A stretch of 64,000 nt of DNA from Lepidostoma basale (Eukaryota; Arthropoda; Insecta; Trichoptera; Lepidostomatidae). This document shows, piece by piece, positions 11,232 through 20,610 of the stretch. The stretch covers positions 420,501 through 484,500 of the forward strand of contig JAHDVF020001251.1 in NCBI GenBank assembly GCA_022606425.2. The letters run 5' to 3'. The first letter of the stretch is position 1. Each line of letters starts with the position of its first letter. Under the pieces are notes generated by a model, which saw only the letters and a list, made by a program, of their open reading frames with translations, was not told the origin of the DNA and searched no databases. The translations under genes and the position numbers were made by a program.

Positions 11232-11870
11232 TCTCGGTATCGATATGAAGGAGTGCAACTATGAATGAATAGTTAATTACCTCGTTATATTGTACTCATT
11301 AGTAGTATAAGTACCAAGTTTCATAACAAACGGATCATTAGTTATTGTGTAGCTGTCCCCGAAACACAAGCAAGATGACTCACTTCGCAAAGTTAAACAA
11401 ACTCGAGTACCGTGCCGTTATAAAATTCCTCACCAAACAAGGAAAAAATCAGAAAACCATCCACAAAGAGATATCAGAAGAGTCTGCTCCTTCATTATCA
11501 ACAGTTCAAAAGTGGCACAGTGAATTGAAGAGGGGCAGAGAGAGCATTGAGGATGACGAACGATCCGGTCGGCCAAACGAGACCAATAATGAAGAAAATG
11601 TGGAGAAAATAGAAAATTAAGTATAGGAAGATGCCAAAATGAAGGTAAAAAGGATAACCAAGATTACTAGCCTATCCACTGGTACCATTGTTTCTATTTT
11701 ACACGACCGCCTACAGATGTCAAAAGTCAGTGCAAGATGGGTGCCGAGATTCCTAACGCCACTTCAAAAATCTTATTTGGAATTTGAAAATTTGAAAATT
11801 TGGTTTGGTTCATTTGGTGCTCCCGTAAATTTGGAGAAATTTCGTGTATAAGTGAATTGTTTTGGTCAAT
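11232..11870 (+). pseudogene. Mariner-family transposase, N-terminal remnant
   Basis: The frame 11345-11620 encodes MTHFAKLNKLEYRAVIKFLT, STVQKWHSELKRGRESIEDD and ERSGRPNETNNEENVEKIEN; after a stop, 11639 onward gives a second helix-turn-helix and SKVSARWVPRFLTPLQK. This is the paired helix-turn-helix DNA-binding half of a mariner transposase, with the GRPxxTxxEENVE linker and the WVPRxLTPxQK motif. The DDE/D catalytic half is absent, so the copy is inactive. No clear terminal repeat was resolved. 11871-12106 is AT-rich with short direct repeats (tttatacaatattatacaa). Confidence 0.8.
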
Positions 11871-12106
11871 TACATTGTTGCCGCACTTTATAATAGTTAA
11901 TTGTGACACGTTATACGTTTGAACTGTTTTGATGTCAATATTATACAAGTTTTTTCGTTTATACATGCGTTTATACAATATTATACAAATACGTTTATAC
12001 AATATTATACAAGTTTTTTCGTTTATGTATAAAGAATTTTGACAGGTGTAAAAATAAAATTTTCATTTGTTCCAATGACAATTTGAATAATTTCTTCAAT
12101 ATTCTT

Positions 12107-12500
12107 TTAAAGTTCTTGCTGGTGTTGGTTAGTTAAAAGTGCCTAATTACTGCTTATTTAATAAAAGGTGGATACATGGAACATTAATTCAATCATATAA
12201 TAGAAAATATGTGCACCATCTAAAAAGAACATTGTGTGTTAAATTATTTTTATTTTGTTATTTTATTTTATATCATTGTATTTTATATTATTTGTTATAG
12301 ATTTATTTTGTGGATGTTGGAAGATCGATGTGTGCGCGGGAGATGCCTATTGGTGGCGATGAGGTTCGCAACCCATCACACCGCGTCTCCCGCGGGGCGA
12401 AAAGAGAAGGATGGAGTGCCGCATCGGTTAAAGTGTGACAGTTCCTTCTTTCTGCCTACCCTTTCGGGGAGACGGCGTGATGGTTAGTTAGTTAGTTAGT
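12107..12500 (+). mobile_element. Non-autonomous element sharing the family A tail, copy 1
   Basis: A body unrelated to the LINE coding region (ggaagatcgatgtgtgcg, ctattggtggcgatgaggtt, acaccgcgtctcccgcgggg) runs into the LINE family A end ctttctgcctaccctttcgg and gagacggcgtgatgg plus (TTAG)n. Other copies: 21975-22470, 23815-23930, 32110-32280 and 54771-54975, all minus. Confidence 0.8.
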
Positions 12501-12539
12501 AAGTCTTTTCCTTCATACCCATACCGAGAATATATTGAA

Positions 12540-12900
12540 TGGCCCTCGTAGGTTAAACAATCTGTGCTCTAGCACGGCTGAGTTTTAGAAATATCTCCTG
12601 ATTAATTTAAAGAAATGGGTAATGAGATGCCCATCTCTTCGAAGCTGTAAAGAATTGGTTCCGAGTATTCCGAAAAGAAATACCGTGGGATAGAGCCACT
12701 GATAGCTACCATACTCCCTCATGTAGAGATACCTCAGAAATATTATAATATGAAAGACGTCGATCTCCGAAGCGATCACGTTTAGCAGTTTGTTTGCTTT
12801 CCCCACCGGTGTCACCAGAGGCAGGTTGATTATGAATGTTGAGAGATAAAACAGTCTGCGCTGAAGTTAATAACCAGATCCGGACCTGGTGGAGTGGCCA
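12540..12900 (-). mobile_element. Jockey-like LINE group G fragment
   Basis: The minus-strand frame around 12815-12585 encodes [23 protein letters not shown]-type residues and [20 protein letters not shown], out of the normal order: the RYLYMREYGSYQWLYP block follows directly on VFHI. So the copy is rearranged. Confidence 0.7.
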
Positions 12901-13109
12901 AGGCGTCAGTAGTTTCACTCTCTAGCGGATAGAACGGAATACGGTTTCAGAATCACGGCACCGCGACGCCAGTAGTAAAAGATAAAAATTTCACATACGA
13001 GTTATCAGAGCGGGCAGAAATATTTTAATTTCAGTCAAAGAATTTATTTTTTTACTTACTTTTGATTTGACACACGCCATGTAAACAGACATTCACGATT
13101 TAAACGATC

Positions 13110-13600
13110 GGATATGAACATCTCTAATAATCTAGGGATGCTAGGCTACCAGCCACTCGGGAGAAGACGGGAGATTCAATTGGGTGATCACTTCTTTCCA
13201 CTGATGGGTGGTTGGTCACTTCTTTCCACTGATAGGTGGTTGTATATGTTAACAATGAACAACCAGCAACTAACACACGTATCTACGGTGAAGGATCTCG
13301 AAATCATCTATGAGAGTAGGCTGACTTTTCGTGCACATATCGAGAGGATTTGTGACATTGCACTGAGGATGTTGGGCTTCCACTGATGGGTGGTTGGTCA
13401 CTTCTTTCCACTGATAAGTGATTGTATATGTTAACAATGAACAACCAGCAACTAACACATGTATCTACGATGAAGGATCTCGGAATCATCTATGAGAGTA
13501 GGCTGACTTTTCGTGCACATATCGAGAGGATTTGTGACATTGCACTGAGGATGTTGGGCTTCATCATTCGGACCGGAAAATTTTTCAGAGATCCCAAAGC
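13110..13600 (+). mobile_element. Jockey-like LINE piece with 182 bp tandem duplication
   Basis: 13198-13379 and 13380-13561 are near-identical. Each encodes MLTMNNQQLTHVSTVKDLEI and RLTFRAHIERICDIALRMLG, the post-reverse-transcriptase region of jockey-type elements (STVKDLG...). The second copy continues into FIIRTGKFFRDPKAIA. Confidence 0.75.
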
Positions 13601-13715
13601 GATCGCTTAACCCAACCAGTGACAGGTAATAAGTCCTGTAAACGCCTCGACCACCATATTCTGTTTCCAAATAATTTACATCTTCGTCTCTATTGAGATA
13701 CAATTAATTCTTGAA
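13600..13715 (-). repeat. Family P end
   Basis: cgcttaacccaaccagtgac through gtctctattgagatacaatt, matching one arm of the foldback at 97-413 on the minus strand. Confidence 0.75.
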
Positions 13716-13764
13716 AATAACTTTGTTTAATCCACTTATTATTTAAAAAATGTTTAAAAAACAC

Positions 13765-13795
13765 GACATGTTTCGGAGGATACCTCCATCTTCAG
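13765..13795 (-). ncRNA. Hammerhead-ribozyme-like motif (left arm)
   Basis: Minus strand: CTGAAGA, T, GGAGG-TAT-CCTCC perfect five-pair hairpin, GAAAC, ATGTC. The preferred GTC cleavage triplet is present. One extra T before the hairpin is off the textbook core. Confidence 0.5.
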
Positions 13796-13852
13796 GTGTA
13801 AAAATATAATAAAAACTAAATTGTTTTTTTATTTTTTATTATATTTTTACAC

Positions 13853-13883
13853 CTGAAGATGGAGGTATTCTCCGAAACATGTC
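13853..13883 (+). ncRNA. Hammerhead-ribozyme-like motif (right arm)
   Basis: CTGAAGA (13853-13859), T, GGAG...CTCC hairpin, GAAAC (13874-13878), ATGTC. It faces the minus-strand motif 13765-13795 about 60 bases away. Confidence 0.5.
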
Positions 13884-13909
13884 GTGTTTTTAATAATTAT
13901 TGGATTAAA

Positions 13910-14718
13910 TTATAAAAAAAAGGATGGATGGCCTGGGACTAGGTTATAAAATGGGCAGTAAAACTGTGAATGTCATTTGCTATGCGGACGATGCCGCATT
14001 AATAGCAGAGTCTGAAGATGACCTGCAAAGAATGTTGTACAAATTTCACACAGTATCCCAAAGGCTAAATATGGCTATATCAGTCAACAAAACAAAAAGT
14101 CTCACTATATCTAGGCAACCTGCAAGATGTAAACTGACTGTTGATGATATACCTGTGGAGCAGGTGATGAGTTTCAGGTATTTGGGAGTGGAGATCTGCA
14201 GCCAAAGTGACCTTTATACCGAAGTACGTGAGCAAGTCAGTAAAGCCTCTGCCGTGTCAGGATGCCTGAAGAATCTGGTCTGGAAAAACAAGCACATGCG
14301 TATCGACAGCAAGATCAGAATCTACAAAACATGCGTGCGACCCATCATGACGTACGCTGTAGAGACGCGGGCTGACACTGTGCGAACCAAGGGACTACTA
14401 AGAACATCGGAGATGAAGGTCCTAAGATCAATTACTGGAAAAACCCTCCGAGATCGTGTCCGCAACGCAGACATAAGAAAAACCTGCGAAATAGAGGATA
14501 TCGTTCAGTGGAGTAGATCCAGAAGAAGATACTGGAGGGACCATGTAGCCCGAATGGATGGTGACAGACTCGCATATACAGCCGCCTATGAAATCCCTTC
14601 CGGACACCGCCCACCTGGAAGACCGCCTAAGAGATGGAGGGACAGCTGGATCTCATCATCCGACGAGATATGATTTCTGTGTCACAGATCGTCAGATCTA
14701 TCAAAAGAAGAAGAAGAA
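13910..14718 (+). mobile_element. LINE group B, 5'-truncated, with YADD reverse transcriptase box
   Basis: The frame 13924-14673 (249 codons, unbroken) encodes VNVICYADDAALIAESEDDL, the catalytic YADD box, then VMSFRYLGVEI, IDSKIRIYKTCVRPIMTYAV, RSRRRYWRDHVARMDGDRLA and PPGRPPKRWRDSW. It begins inside the reverse transcriptase, so the upstream endonuclease and fingers are missing. The 3' end is (GAA)n. The 8-base duplication ggattaaa (13902-13909, 14719-14726) marks a clean insertion. The intact frame suggests it is fairly young. RTE-like by layout. Confidence 0.88.
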
Positions 14719-14997
14719 GGATTAAACAAAATTTTCAATTTCCTACATAATATTGCACTGCCATTTTAGATAGGCTTTTGTTTAGGGCACTTACCGTCGA
14801 GGAAATTTCTTGGCGAGACGTTTCTTTGTATTTTGCTTTCGTCAATACGCCGTAATGAAGAATTATTACCTTGCCATTAATGTAATAACTAAGTATTAGG
14901 ACACGCGAGCGGATTGTTATCCCGGTTTAGCCAGATAGTGTAATAGGTTCCTGTGATCGGTCCTAAACCAATAAATCACTTTCTATAGTAAAATCGA

Positions 14998-15221
14998 CGA
15001 CATTCGGCAGAGTGGTTAGAGCTCTGACTGCCATACCAAATGTCCCGGGTTCGATTCCCGGCGATGGCAGTGTGATTGTCACACTGTCTTTGGTCTGGTT
15101 TATAATTCACGTGACAATAAAATGACGGTAGATTAGCTACCTATCACATGTCATGAGAATCAACATAATAGCTAAAAACAAATTGTATACAGTAATTGGG
15201 TTCAAACGACCTGTTGTATAC
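14998..15221 (+). mobile_element. tRNA-derived SINE type 1, complete-looking
   Basis: A-box ggcagagtggttagagctct, B-box gggttcgattcccggc, the cacactgtctttggtctgg body, and the tail gggttcaaacgacctgttgt then ataca. This is the best full-length copy. 14758-14997 is unassigned. Confidence 0.9.
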
Positions 15222-15263
15222 ATTTTTATTAATTGCTTCATTTTTTGTTTTTATTTCGACCGC

Positions 15264-15299
15264 GACCGGTTTCGCCTGGCTAGCTGATGGCATCGTCAG
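15264..15299 (-). ncRNA. Hammerhead-ribozyme-like motif
   Basis: Minus strand: CTGACGA, T, GCC...GGC hairpin, GAAAC, CGGTC. All core boxes fit CTGANGA/GAAA, with GTC at the predicted cut site and an ACCGGT mini-stem. Confidence 0.5.
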
Positions 15300-15330
15300 A
15301 CGATAGACAAGTCGACATCGATAAATCAGT

Positions 15331-15363
15331 CTGCCGATACCAGCTAGCCTGGTGAAACCGGTT
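15331..15363 (+). ncRNA. Decayed hammerhead-like motif
   Basis: CTGCCGA (A to C at a core position), hairpin cagctagcctgg region, GAAAC, CGGTT. Probably dead. Confidence 0.3.
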
Positions 15364-15410
15364 GCTGACGAAAAATAACGAAAAGTGGATGTATTATAAA
15401 TTTCTAATTA

Positions 15411-15665
15411 ACTAATCAATATGCAGTTATCCCGGAGGGGTAGGCAGAGAGGAAAGACCGCCACACTGTTCTATCATTACATAACTATAGCGCATCTTCT
15501 ACATTCATAAACCGCGAAACACACACTCTACGATTGTTCCTACTTCTAACATGGCACCCTTTCAGTAATTGATTGATTTGATAATCCCGTGTCTTCCTCC
15601 TTGACCTTCCTCCATTTATTTTTCCTTTCACACTACTTTTATATATATTTTTAACCATTCTTACC
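15411..15665 (-). mobile_element. LINE family A, degraded 3' end
   Basis: ggaggggtaggcagagagga, a divergent coding part and gataatcccgtgtcttcctc, with the (aact)n tail decayed to aactaatcaatatgcag. Confidence 0.55.
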
Positions 15666-15749
15666 TCTATATCCGCCTTACATTAATTTCTAATTAAATA
15701 CGAATGACAACATCAGTTTTCTAGAAGTTTTGTTATATTTTATGGGAAT

Positions 15750-15780
15750 GACATGTTTCGCCCTTCTAAGGCATTATCAA
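15750..15780 (-). ncRNA. Hammerhead-like motif, box 1 altered
   Basis: Minus strand: TTGATAA in place of CTGATGA, T, GCC...GGC hairpin, GAAAC, ATGTC. The flank ttatattttatgggaatgac is shared with 60428-60445, which defines another dispersed family. Confidence 0.35.
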
Positions 15781-15949
15781 ATCTGACGAAACTTCAACTC
15801 GTTGCAGTTCACATACACTAGTAAATGGAGCAGAATATGGTAATTAACGAAAATTTATGTGACTTTATACATTTTTAACAAATTAGAAATTATTTGGGTA
15901 GGTCCATAAATATTGGAAAGTGTTTCTTGGAACTATTTAAGAAATTCAT

Positions 15950-16925
15950 TTCTAACTTCTTCATTGGGTATTCTATCATACATTGTTTTCCCCGCACATT
16001 CTTCTAAGTGATTTCTTTTTAACGGCATTTTTTCTCTTTCATACGTCTTCTGCCAACTCCAAGCTTAATTGAAAAAGGCTCAGTAACCCTTTTTTTAATT
16101 TTATTTAGGACCCATTGCATTCCTTTCTTACCTCATCAACATTAGGTATTCTAGCATACATTGTTATCCCGCACATTCTTCTAAGTGATTTATTTTTAAC
16201 AGCATTTATTCTCTTTCATACTTCTTCTGCCAACTCCAAGCTTAATTAAAAATGGGTCACTAACCCTTTTTTTAATTTTATTTAGGACCCATTGCATTCC
16301 TTTCTTAGGTATTCTATCATACATTGTTTTCTCCGCACATTCTTCTAAGTTATCTCTTTTTAACGGCATTTATTCTCTTTCATGCGTCTTCTGCCAACTC
16401 CAAACCTAATTAAAAAAGGGTCAATAAGCCTTTTTTCATTTTATTTAGGACCCATTGCATTCCTTTCTTACTTCAACGTTAGGTATTCTAGGATTAATTT
16501 AAACGTAAAATAGAGACGAAGATGCAAACTGGAAACTGAATATGGTGATCGAGGTGTTTACAGGACTTATGACCTGTCATTGGTTGGGTTAAGCGCACGC
16601 TTTATGTAATTACAACATTCCCCATTCCACCTTTCTTATGACCACCATGTCTGTCAAATTTTTGGAAGTTGTATATATGCCAATATCCAACACCACAATT
16701 CACATGTCAGTTTCAATTTACAGACCAGCGCCATCTATGAAGATTAGATTTGCCATCTATGAAGATTAGATTTTCTATTAGGTATTCTATCATACGAGGT
16801 ATTCTCGTACATTGTTATCCCGCACATTCTAAGTGATTTATTTTTAACAGTATTATTTTCTTTCATACGTATTCTGCCAACTCCAAGCTTAATTAAAAAA
16901 GGTTCAATAACCCTTTTTTGGATAA
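15950..16925 (-). repeat. Tandem array of one LINE family A fragment
   Basis: A block from aggtattctatcatacattg to ttaggacccattgcattcct, coding on the minus strand for the [15 protein letters not shown] region, repeats at 15966, 16145, 16307 and 16481, spaced 162-179 bases. It resumes at 16781 after a family P insertion (16491-16775). Confidence 0.8.
16491..16775 (+). repeat. Family P element inside the LINE array
   Basis: aatagagacgaagatgcaaa, gttgggttaagcgcacgctt, cattccccattccaccttt and accagcgccatctatgaaga, matching 39961-40230. Confidence 0.8.
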
Positions 16926-16974
16926 TCAAATGATTTTACTGAAATCTCTTGATGGAAGTTCATTTTAAATAATA

Positions 16975-17215
16975 ATTAAATAAAACGATGTTTTTTAACT
17001 ACTTCCACTTTTGTCTTTATTTAGACAGCGACCGGTTTCGCCAGGCTCGCTGGCATCGACAGACTGGTCCCTTTTTTTATTTATTACCCATTGCATTCCT
17101 TTCTTACATTATCATTAAGTATTCTATCATACATCGTTTTTTCGCACATTCTTCTTAGTGATTCTCATTTCTACGGTATTTATTCTTCTTTTTGCCAACT
17201 ACAAGCTTAACTTCC
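16975..17215 (-). mobile_element. Hammerhead-like element end and LINE family A scrap
   Basis: 17030-17062 on the minus strand reads CTGTCGA, hairpin GCC...GGC, GAAAC, CGGTC. 17070-17215 is a further family A piece (cccattgcattcctttctta, ttcttcttagtgattctcat). Confidence 0.55.
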
Positions 17216-17436
17216 ATAGATAAATTATAATTATATTAACCTTATTTCGATAGAGATGGTCCCACAGCTAACGAAAGCGACTCACTCGAATTCTCATACG
17301 GATATGGCTAGATAATAATCAAATAATTTTCCCACCAGAAGAATCCCATTACCACTACTAAAGAGATTTCTAGGTTATAATTCTTTCACATCAGGTATCC
17401 GCCTTCATTTTGTAATAATAATATTTCCAACATTTT

Positions 17437-17495
17437 GAATGTATACAAATACTTGTAGACGAATACTGGATTTTACCCATTGCAGGTTGTCATTT
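17437..17495 (-). repeat. Short dispersed repeat
   Basis: atacttgtagacgaatact to ttacccattgca is the inverse of 40346-40395, which sits beside the second TTAA MITE. A diverged form is at 450-475. 17216-17436 is otherwise unassigned. Confidence 0.5.
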
Positions 17496-17502
17496 TAAGG
17501 AT

Positions 17503-18050
17503 TAACTAACTAACTAACTTGCCATCACGCCGTCTCCCCGGAGGGGTAGGCAGAAAGGATGGAACGCCACACTGTTCTGTCCTGACATACTTCTCTCGCT
17601 TCCTCTACATTCATACATCTTGTCATGCACGCACGTCGATTTTTCCGACTCCTCACGTGTCCGACATTCAATATTTGATTGATTTGATCGTGCCACGTTT
17701 TCCTCGGCCTTCCTCTATTTCTAGCTCCGTTCACGCCGTTTACATATACCTTCTTTACCATTCTGTCTTCACTCATTCTTTCCATGTGTCCAAACCATCT
17801 TAATGGCCCTTTCCTTATTTTGTTCATAACACTTTCATTCGCACCACATTCACTTCTTATACTTGCATTTGTCACTCTATCATATACAGATTTGAAACAC
17901 ATTCATCTTTGAGATCTCATTTCTACTGCATTTATTCTACTTTCATCCTTCTTTTGCCAGTTCCATGCTTCACTTCCATACATAAGGGTCGGCACAAGAA
18001 CACCATTGTGCACTGCCATCTTAGCTTTTTTGGATAGGCTTTGGTTGCCT
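17503..18050 (-). mobile_element. LINE family A1, longest clean 3' copy
   Basis: Minus strand: from [20 protein letters not shown] (near 18020) through SLRRMC..., [52 protein letters not shown] and [15 protein letters not shown] to the (TTAG)n tail. The 17902-17525 frame is open for 125 codons; one small change near 17897 disrupts the MRSLRR box. Confidence 0.88.
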
Positions 18051-18200
18051 TCATTTTGTAATAATAATATTTCCATTCAAACTCTTACCTGTAGTAACTT
18101 CATGTCTCAATATTAAAAAAAAAAATGGTTCCGACATGAAGGATGCCATTCGATTTTTTTTTCTTGTATACAACAGGTGTGTATCCATCCGTCTCACACA

Positions 18201-18471
18201 TTAAAGTTGTGCCACACTGTTTTAAACAAGCTCTCCACATCGGTCTCACGTGTAGACACTTGTTTGAAACCAAAATTCGTTTGACCTTCAACAAACTTTG
18301 TGGACGGACGCGCATAGTATGCGTGTGGATCCACCGTTTAAACACGCATTCCACATGTGGAAAGCATGTTTACAACAGTATGTGGACGCTACACCAACCG
18401 TGGGCTCCACAGCTCTCCACCAAGGTCACCCCTGTGGAGAGCTTGTTTCAAACAGTGTGGCACGGCCTTAA
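18201..18471. mobile_element. Short TTAA-flanked MITE with 31 bp inverted repeats
   Basis: gtgccacactgtttt...ctctccaca (18209-18239) is inverted at 18433-18463 with one mismatch. TTAA lies at 18201-18204 and 18468-18471. 271 bases, no coding. A SINE tail scrap (tgtatacaacaggt) precedes it at 18165. Confidence 0.75.
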
Positions 18472-18504
18472 GAGTGCCCTTGTAATGAATGTGTCCAAAT
18501 CTAA

Positions 18505-18665
18505 AGTGATGTTGTATACAAGCAGTGTGAGTGGAAAGAGAACGCGTTGAAGACCGAGGAAAACATGGCATGACCAAATTAATCAAATACTGAAAGGCGG
18601 CCATATTCGAAGTCGGAAAAATCGACGAGCTTGCGTGTTACGATGTATGAATACCGAAACTAATT
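18505..18665 (+). mobile_element. LINE family A2 3' fragment
   Basis: acaagcagtgtgagtggaaa through aatactgaaaggcggccata to acgatgtatgaata, then stops before the usual tail. 18666-18964 is AT-rich and unassigned. Confidence 0.7.
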
Positions 18666-18964
18666 TAAGGCCTTGCTATTGTTGCGAAGAAGTGAAGAAT
18701 ACTAAGACAATTTTCTAAATTAATTAATTTTAAAATTGATTTTAAATCATTATAGAAAAAAATATGCTTGTTCAGTTCCAATAACAGAGTCGCTCTAGCA
18801 CCGCTTTTTATGTTCGATTCTCAGTAAACATTTATATATAAAGATCTTCATAACGTCAATAGGGGCATACCAGACACCACAACGCGTTGGTCTTTCGATT
18901 TGTATCTTAAATTAACTTCGAGAAAAAAAAAAAAAGTTTAATGCACTGAAGTCAATACATTCTT

Positions 18965-19084
18965 CTTGACTAACTAACTAAATAACCATTACGCCGTTTC
19001 TCAGAAGAGATAGGCAGAGAGGATGGACTGCTATGCTGCTCTGTCCTGATATACCTCTGTAGTTTCCTTTACATTAATACATTG
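18965..19084 (-). mobile_element. LINE family A 3' scrap
   Basis: actaactaactaaataacca then ttacgccgtttctcagaaga and gctctgtcctgatatacctc. About 115 bases. Confidence 0.65.
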
Positions 19085-19632
19085 TGGACGAGCTTCGTGG
19101 CCGAGTAGTAAGTGCATTGATTGCCACCCCGAAGGTTCCGGGTTCGATTCCCGGCGAGGGCAGTGTGATTGTCACACTGTCTTTGGTTCTTCTTCTTCTT
19201 CCTTGGTCTGTTCTCCAGAGTGTTGCTCCTCCTGTGAGGTAGACTCCCAGCTGTCCTTCCATCTTTTAGGAGGTCTTCCACGAGGACGAGTCCCATGAGG
19301 CTGATTATGCAATGCAATATAGGGGAGTCTGGTGGTGTCCATTCTTTAAACATGCCCGTACCAGTCCCTTTTTCGCTGTCTGCTCCATCTTATAATATCC
19401 TCAACCTCACATATCTCTCTTATTCTGGTGTTCCTCACGCGATCTCTCAGTGTCTTGCCTGCTATCTGTCTTTAGTCTGGTGTAGAATTCACGTGACAAT
19501 AAAATGGCGATAAATTAGCTACCTATCTCATGTCACGAGAATCACTATGATAGCTATAATACCCTTTACATCGATTTGGCTCATGCTGTCATGGCGTAAA
19601 GAGCGATTCAACAAAATAATAATAATAATGGG
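19085..19632 (+). mobile_element. tRNA-derived SINE type 2, split by a LINE
   Basis: Head 19086-19184 (cgtggccgagtagtaagtgc, ggttcgattcccggcgaggg), body resuming at 19466 and ending ccctttacatcgatttggct ... caacaaaataataataat. The inserted LINE is 19185-19465, flanked by ctgtcttt on both sides. Confidence 0.85.
19185..19465 (-). mobile_element. LINE group B 3' end inserted in a SINE
   Basis: Minus strand ends in (GAA)n. It carries the gaggtagactcccagctgtc ([12 protein letters not shown]...) and ctgctccatcttataatatc (DIIRWSRQ) blocks of group B. Duplicated target ctgtcttt at 19177-19184 and 19466-19473. Confidence 0.8.
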
Positions 19633-19830
19633 CGCTCTTCGATTTTTTCGACTTCGAATGTGACCGTCTATTAGTATTTGATCAATTTGGTCATGCCATA
19701 CTTTATTTAATCTTCCGCGACTTCTCTTTCCACTCAAATTATTACGATGTATGAATATAGAGGAATCTAGAGAGTCCATCCTCTCTGCCTAACTTAACGG
19801 AGAAAATACGCGATGGTTAGTTAGTTATTA
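19633..19830 (-). mobile_element. LINE family A scraps in both directions
   Basis: 19633-19745 (minus) encodes SGKRSRGRLNKVWHDQIDQI. 19741-19825 (plus) has acgatgtatgaatatagagg and a ttagttagtta tail with most of the middle deleted. 19831-20600 shows no features I can name, apart from a GC-richer patch at 20040-20270. Confidence 0.55.
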
Positions 19831-20610
19831 GCGCTTCTATGAAACAATGTTGTAGTTTTCCATAGGTCAACACGGGCAGGACGCAACAGTCAACACCTTT
19901 CGTTAATGGGAGTTCGTGGATTTTTTTTAATTCACCTAATTTTTCATATTTACCTAATCTATAAATTATATTTGAAAATTATTAAGTACGCTCTATAGAT
20001 CGTGGCAAGATTGCAATAATAATAAAAACATTTTCACGAACGCGGGGCCCATTGAGCCCGTGAGAGCCCGGCTGTGTGAACGGGTCCCAGGGAAAAGGCT
20101 CTCTTCTTCTTCTTCTGGCCATTATTCTGGCGTCAGTCAGCGACCTCGCTCGGTAGGCATGCCGTGGGAAGGCAGATTCCCTCGGCAGCACTATAGAGGT
20201 CGTCTTGGTTCGCACGTTGTCCCATTGTCTTTCCGCATTCGAGATCGGTCCAGATGCGAACTCTTCTAATTGCTTTACTGTTCATTTAAAGCCGGTAACT
20301 ATTCATTGCGCCGTTTTAACTAAGGGATAGGCAGTGAAGTATCTAAATAAACATTACAATTCTCCACCACATACCCGAGGCTGTATAGGGCGCAGCGGCG
20401 CCTGTCAGCCTCGCCCATGCACTTCCTAGACCCGTTCCCGTCCATCCGGGACTTACAATTAATATACGAGTATACCAATCGCAAGGGGATGCCAGACCGC
20501 ATTTAATCTAATATTTTGGCCCGCTCACACACTTACTTACAGTATATTCTTATAGTTTACATTTAGTGAACTTAACCTGGGTATCACAGTGAAGACAAAC
20601 TTTTTTTTTT

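Larger units (their letters stand above)
13720..14757. mobile_element. Foldback with inverted hammerhead-like motifs, interrupted by a LINE
   Basis: Left arm 13724-13800 (tttgtttaatccact ... gacatgtttcgg), right arm 13850-13909 resuming at 14719-14757 (ggattaaacaaaattttc). The LINE 13910-14718 sits inside with ggattaaa duplicated on both sides. Confidence 0.75.
15222..15375. mobile_element. Inverted pair of ACCGGTTTCG-type hammerhead-like motifs
   Basis: gaccggtttcgcctggctag (15264) and its inverted partner cagctagcctggtgaaaccg (15341). Related single copies are at 17030 and 58945, the latter followed by gtcgaaataaagacaagttt. Confidence 0.65.

Noticed and set aside
14432..14614. Minus-strand frame opposite LINE group B
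   Set aside because: Shadow of the plus-strand reverse transcriptase frame.
20060..20269. GC-richer 69-codon frame
   Set aside because: No domain, frames open on both strands, no splice context; left as unassigned.
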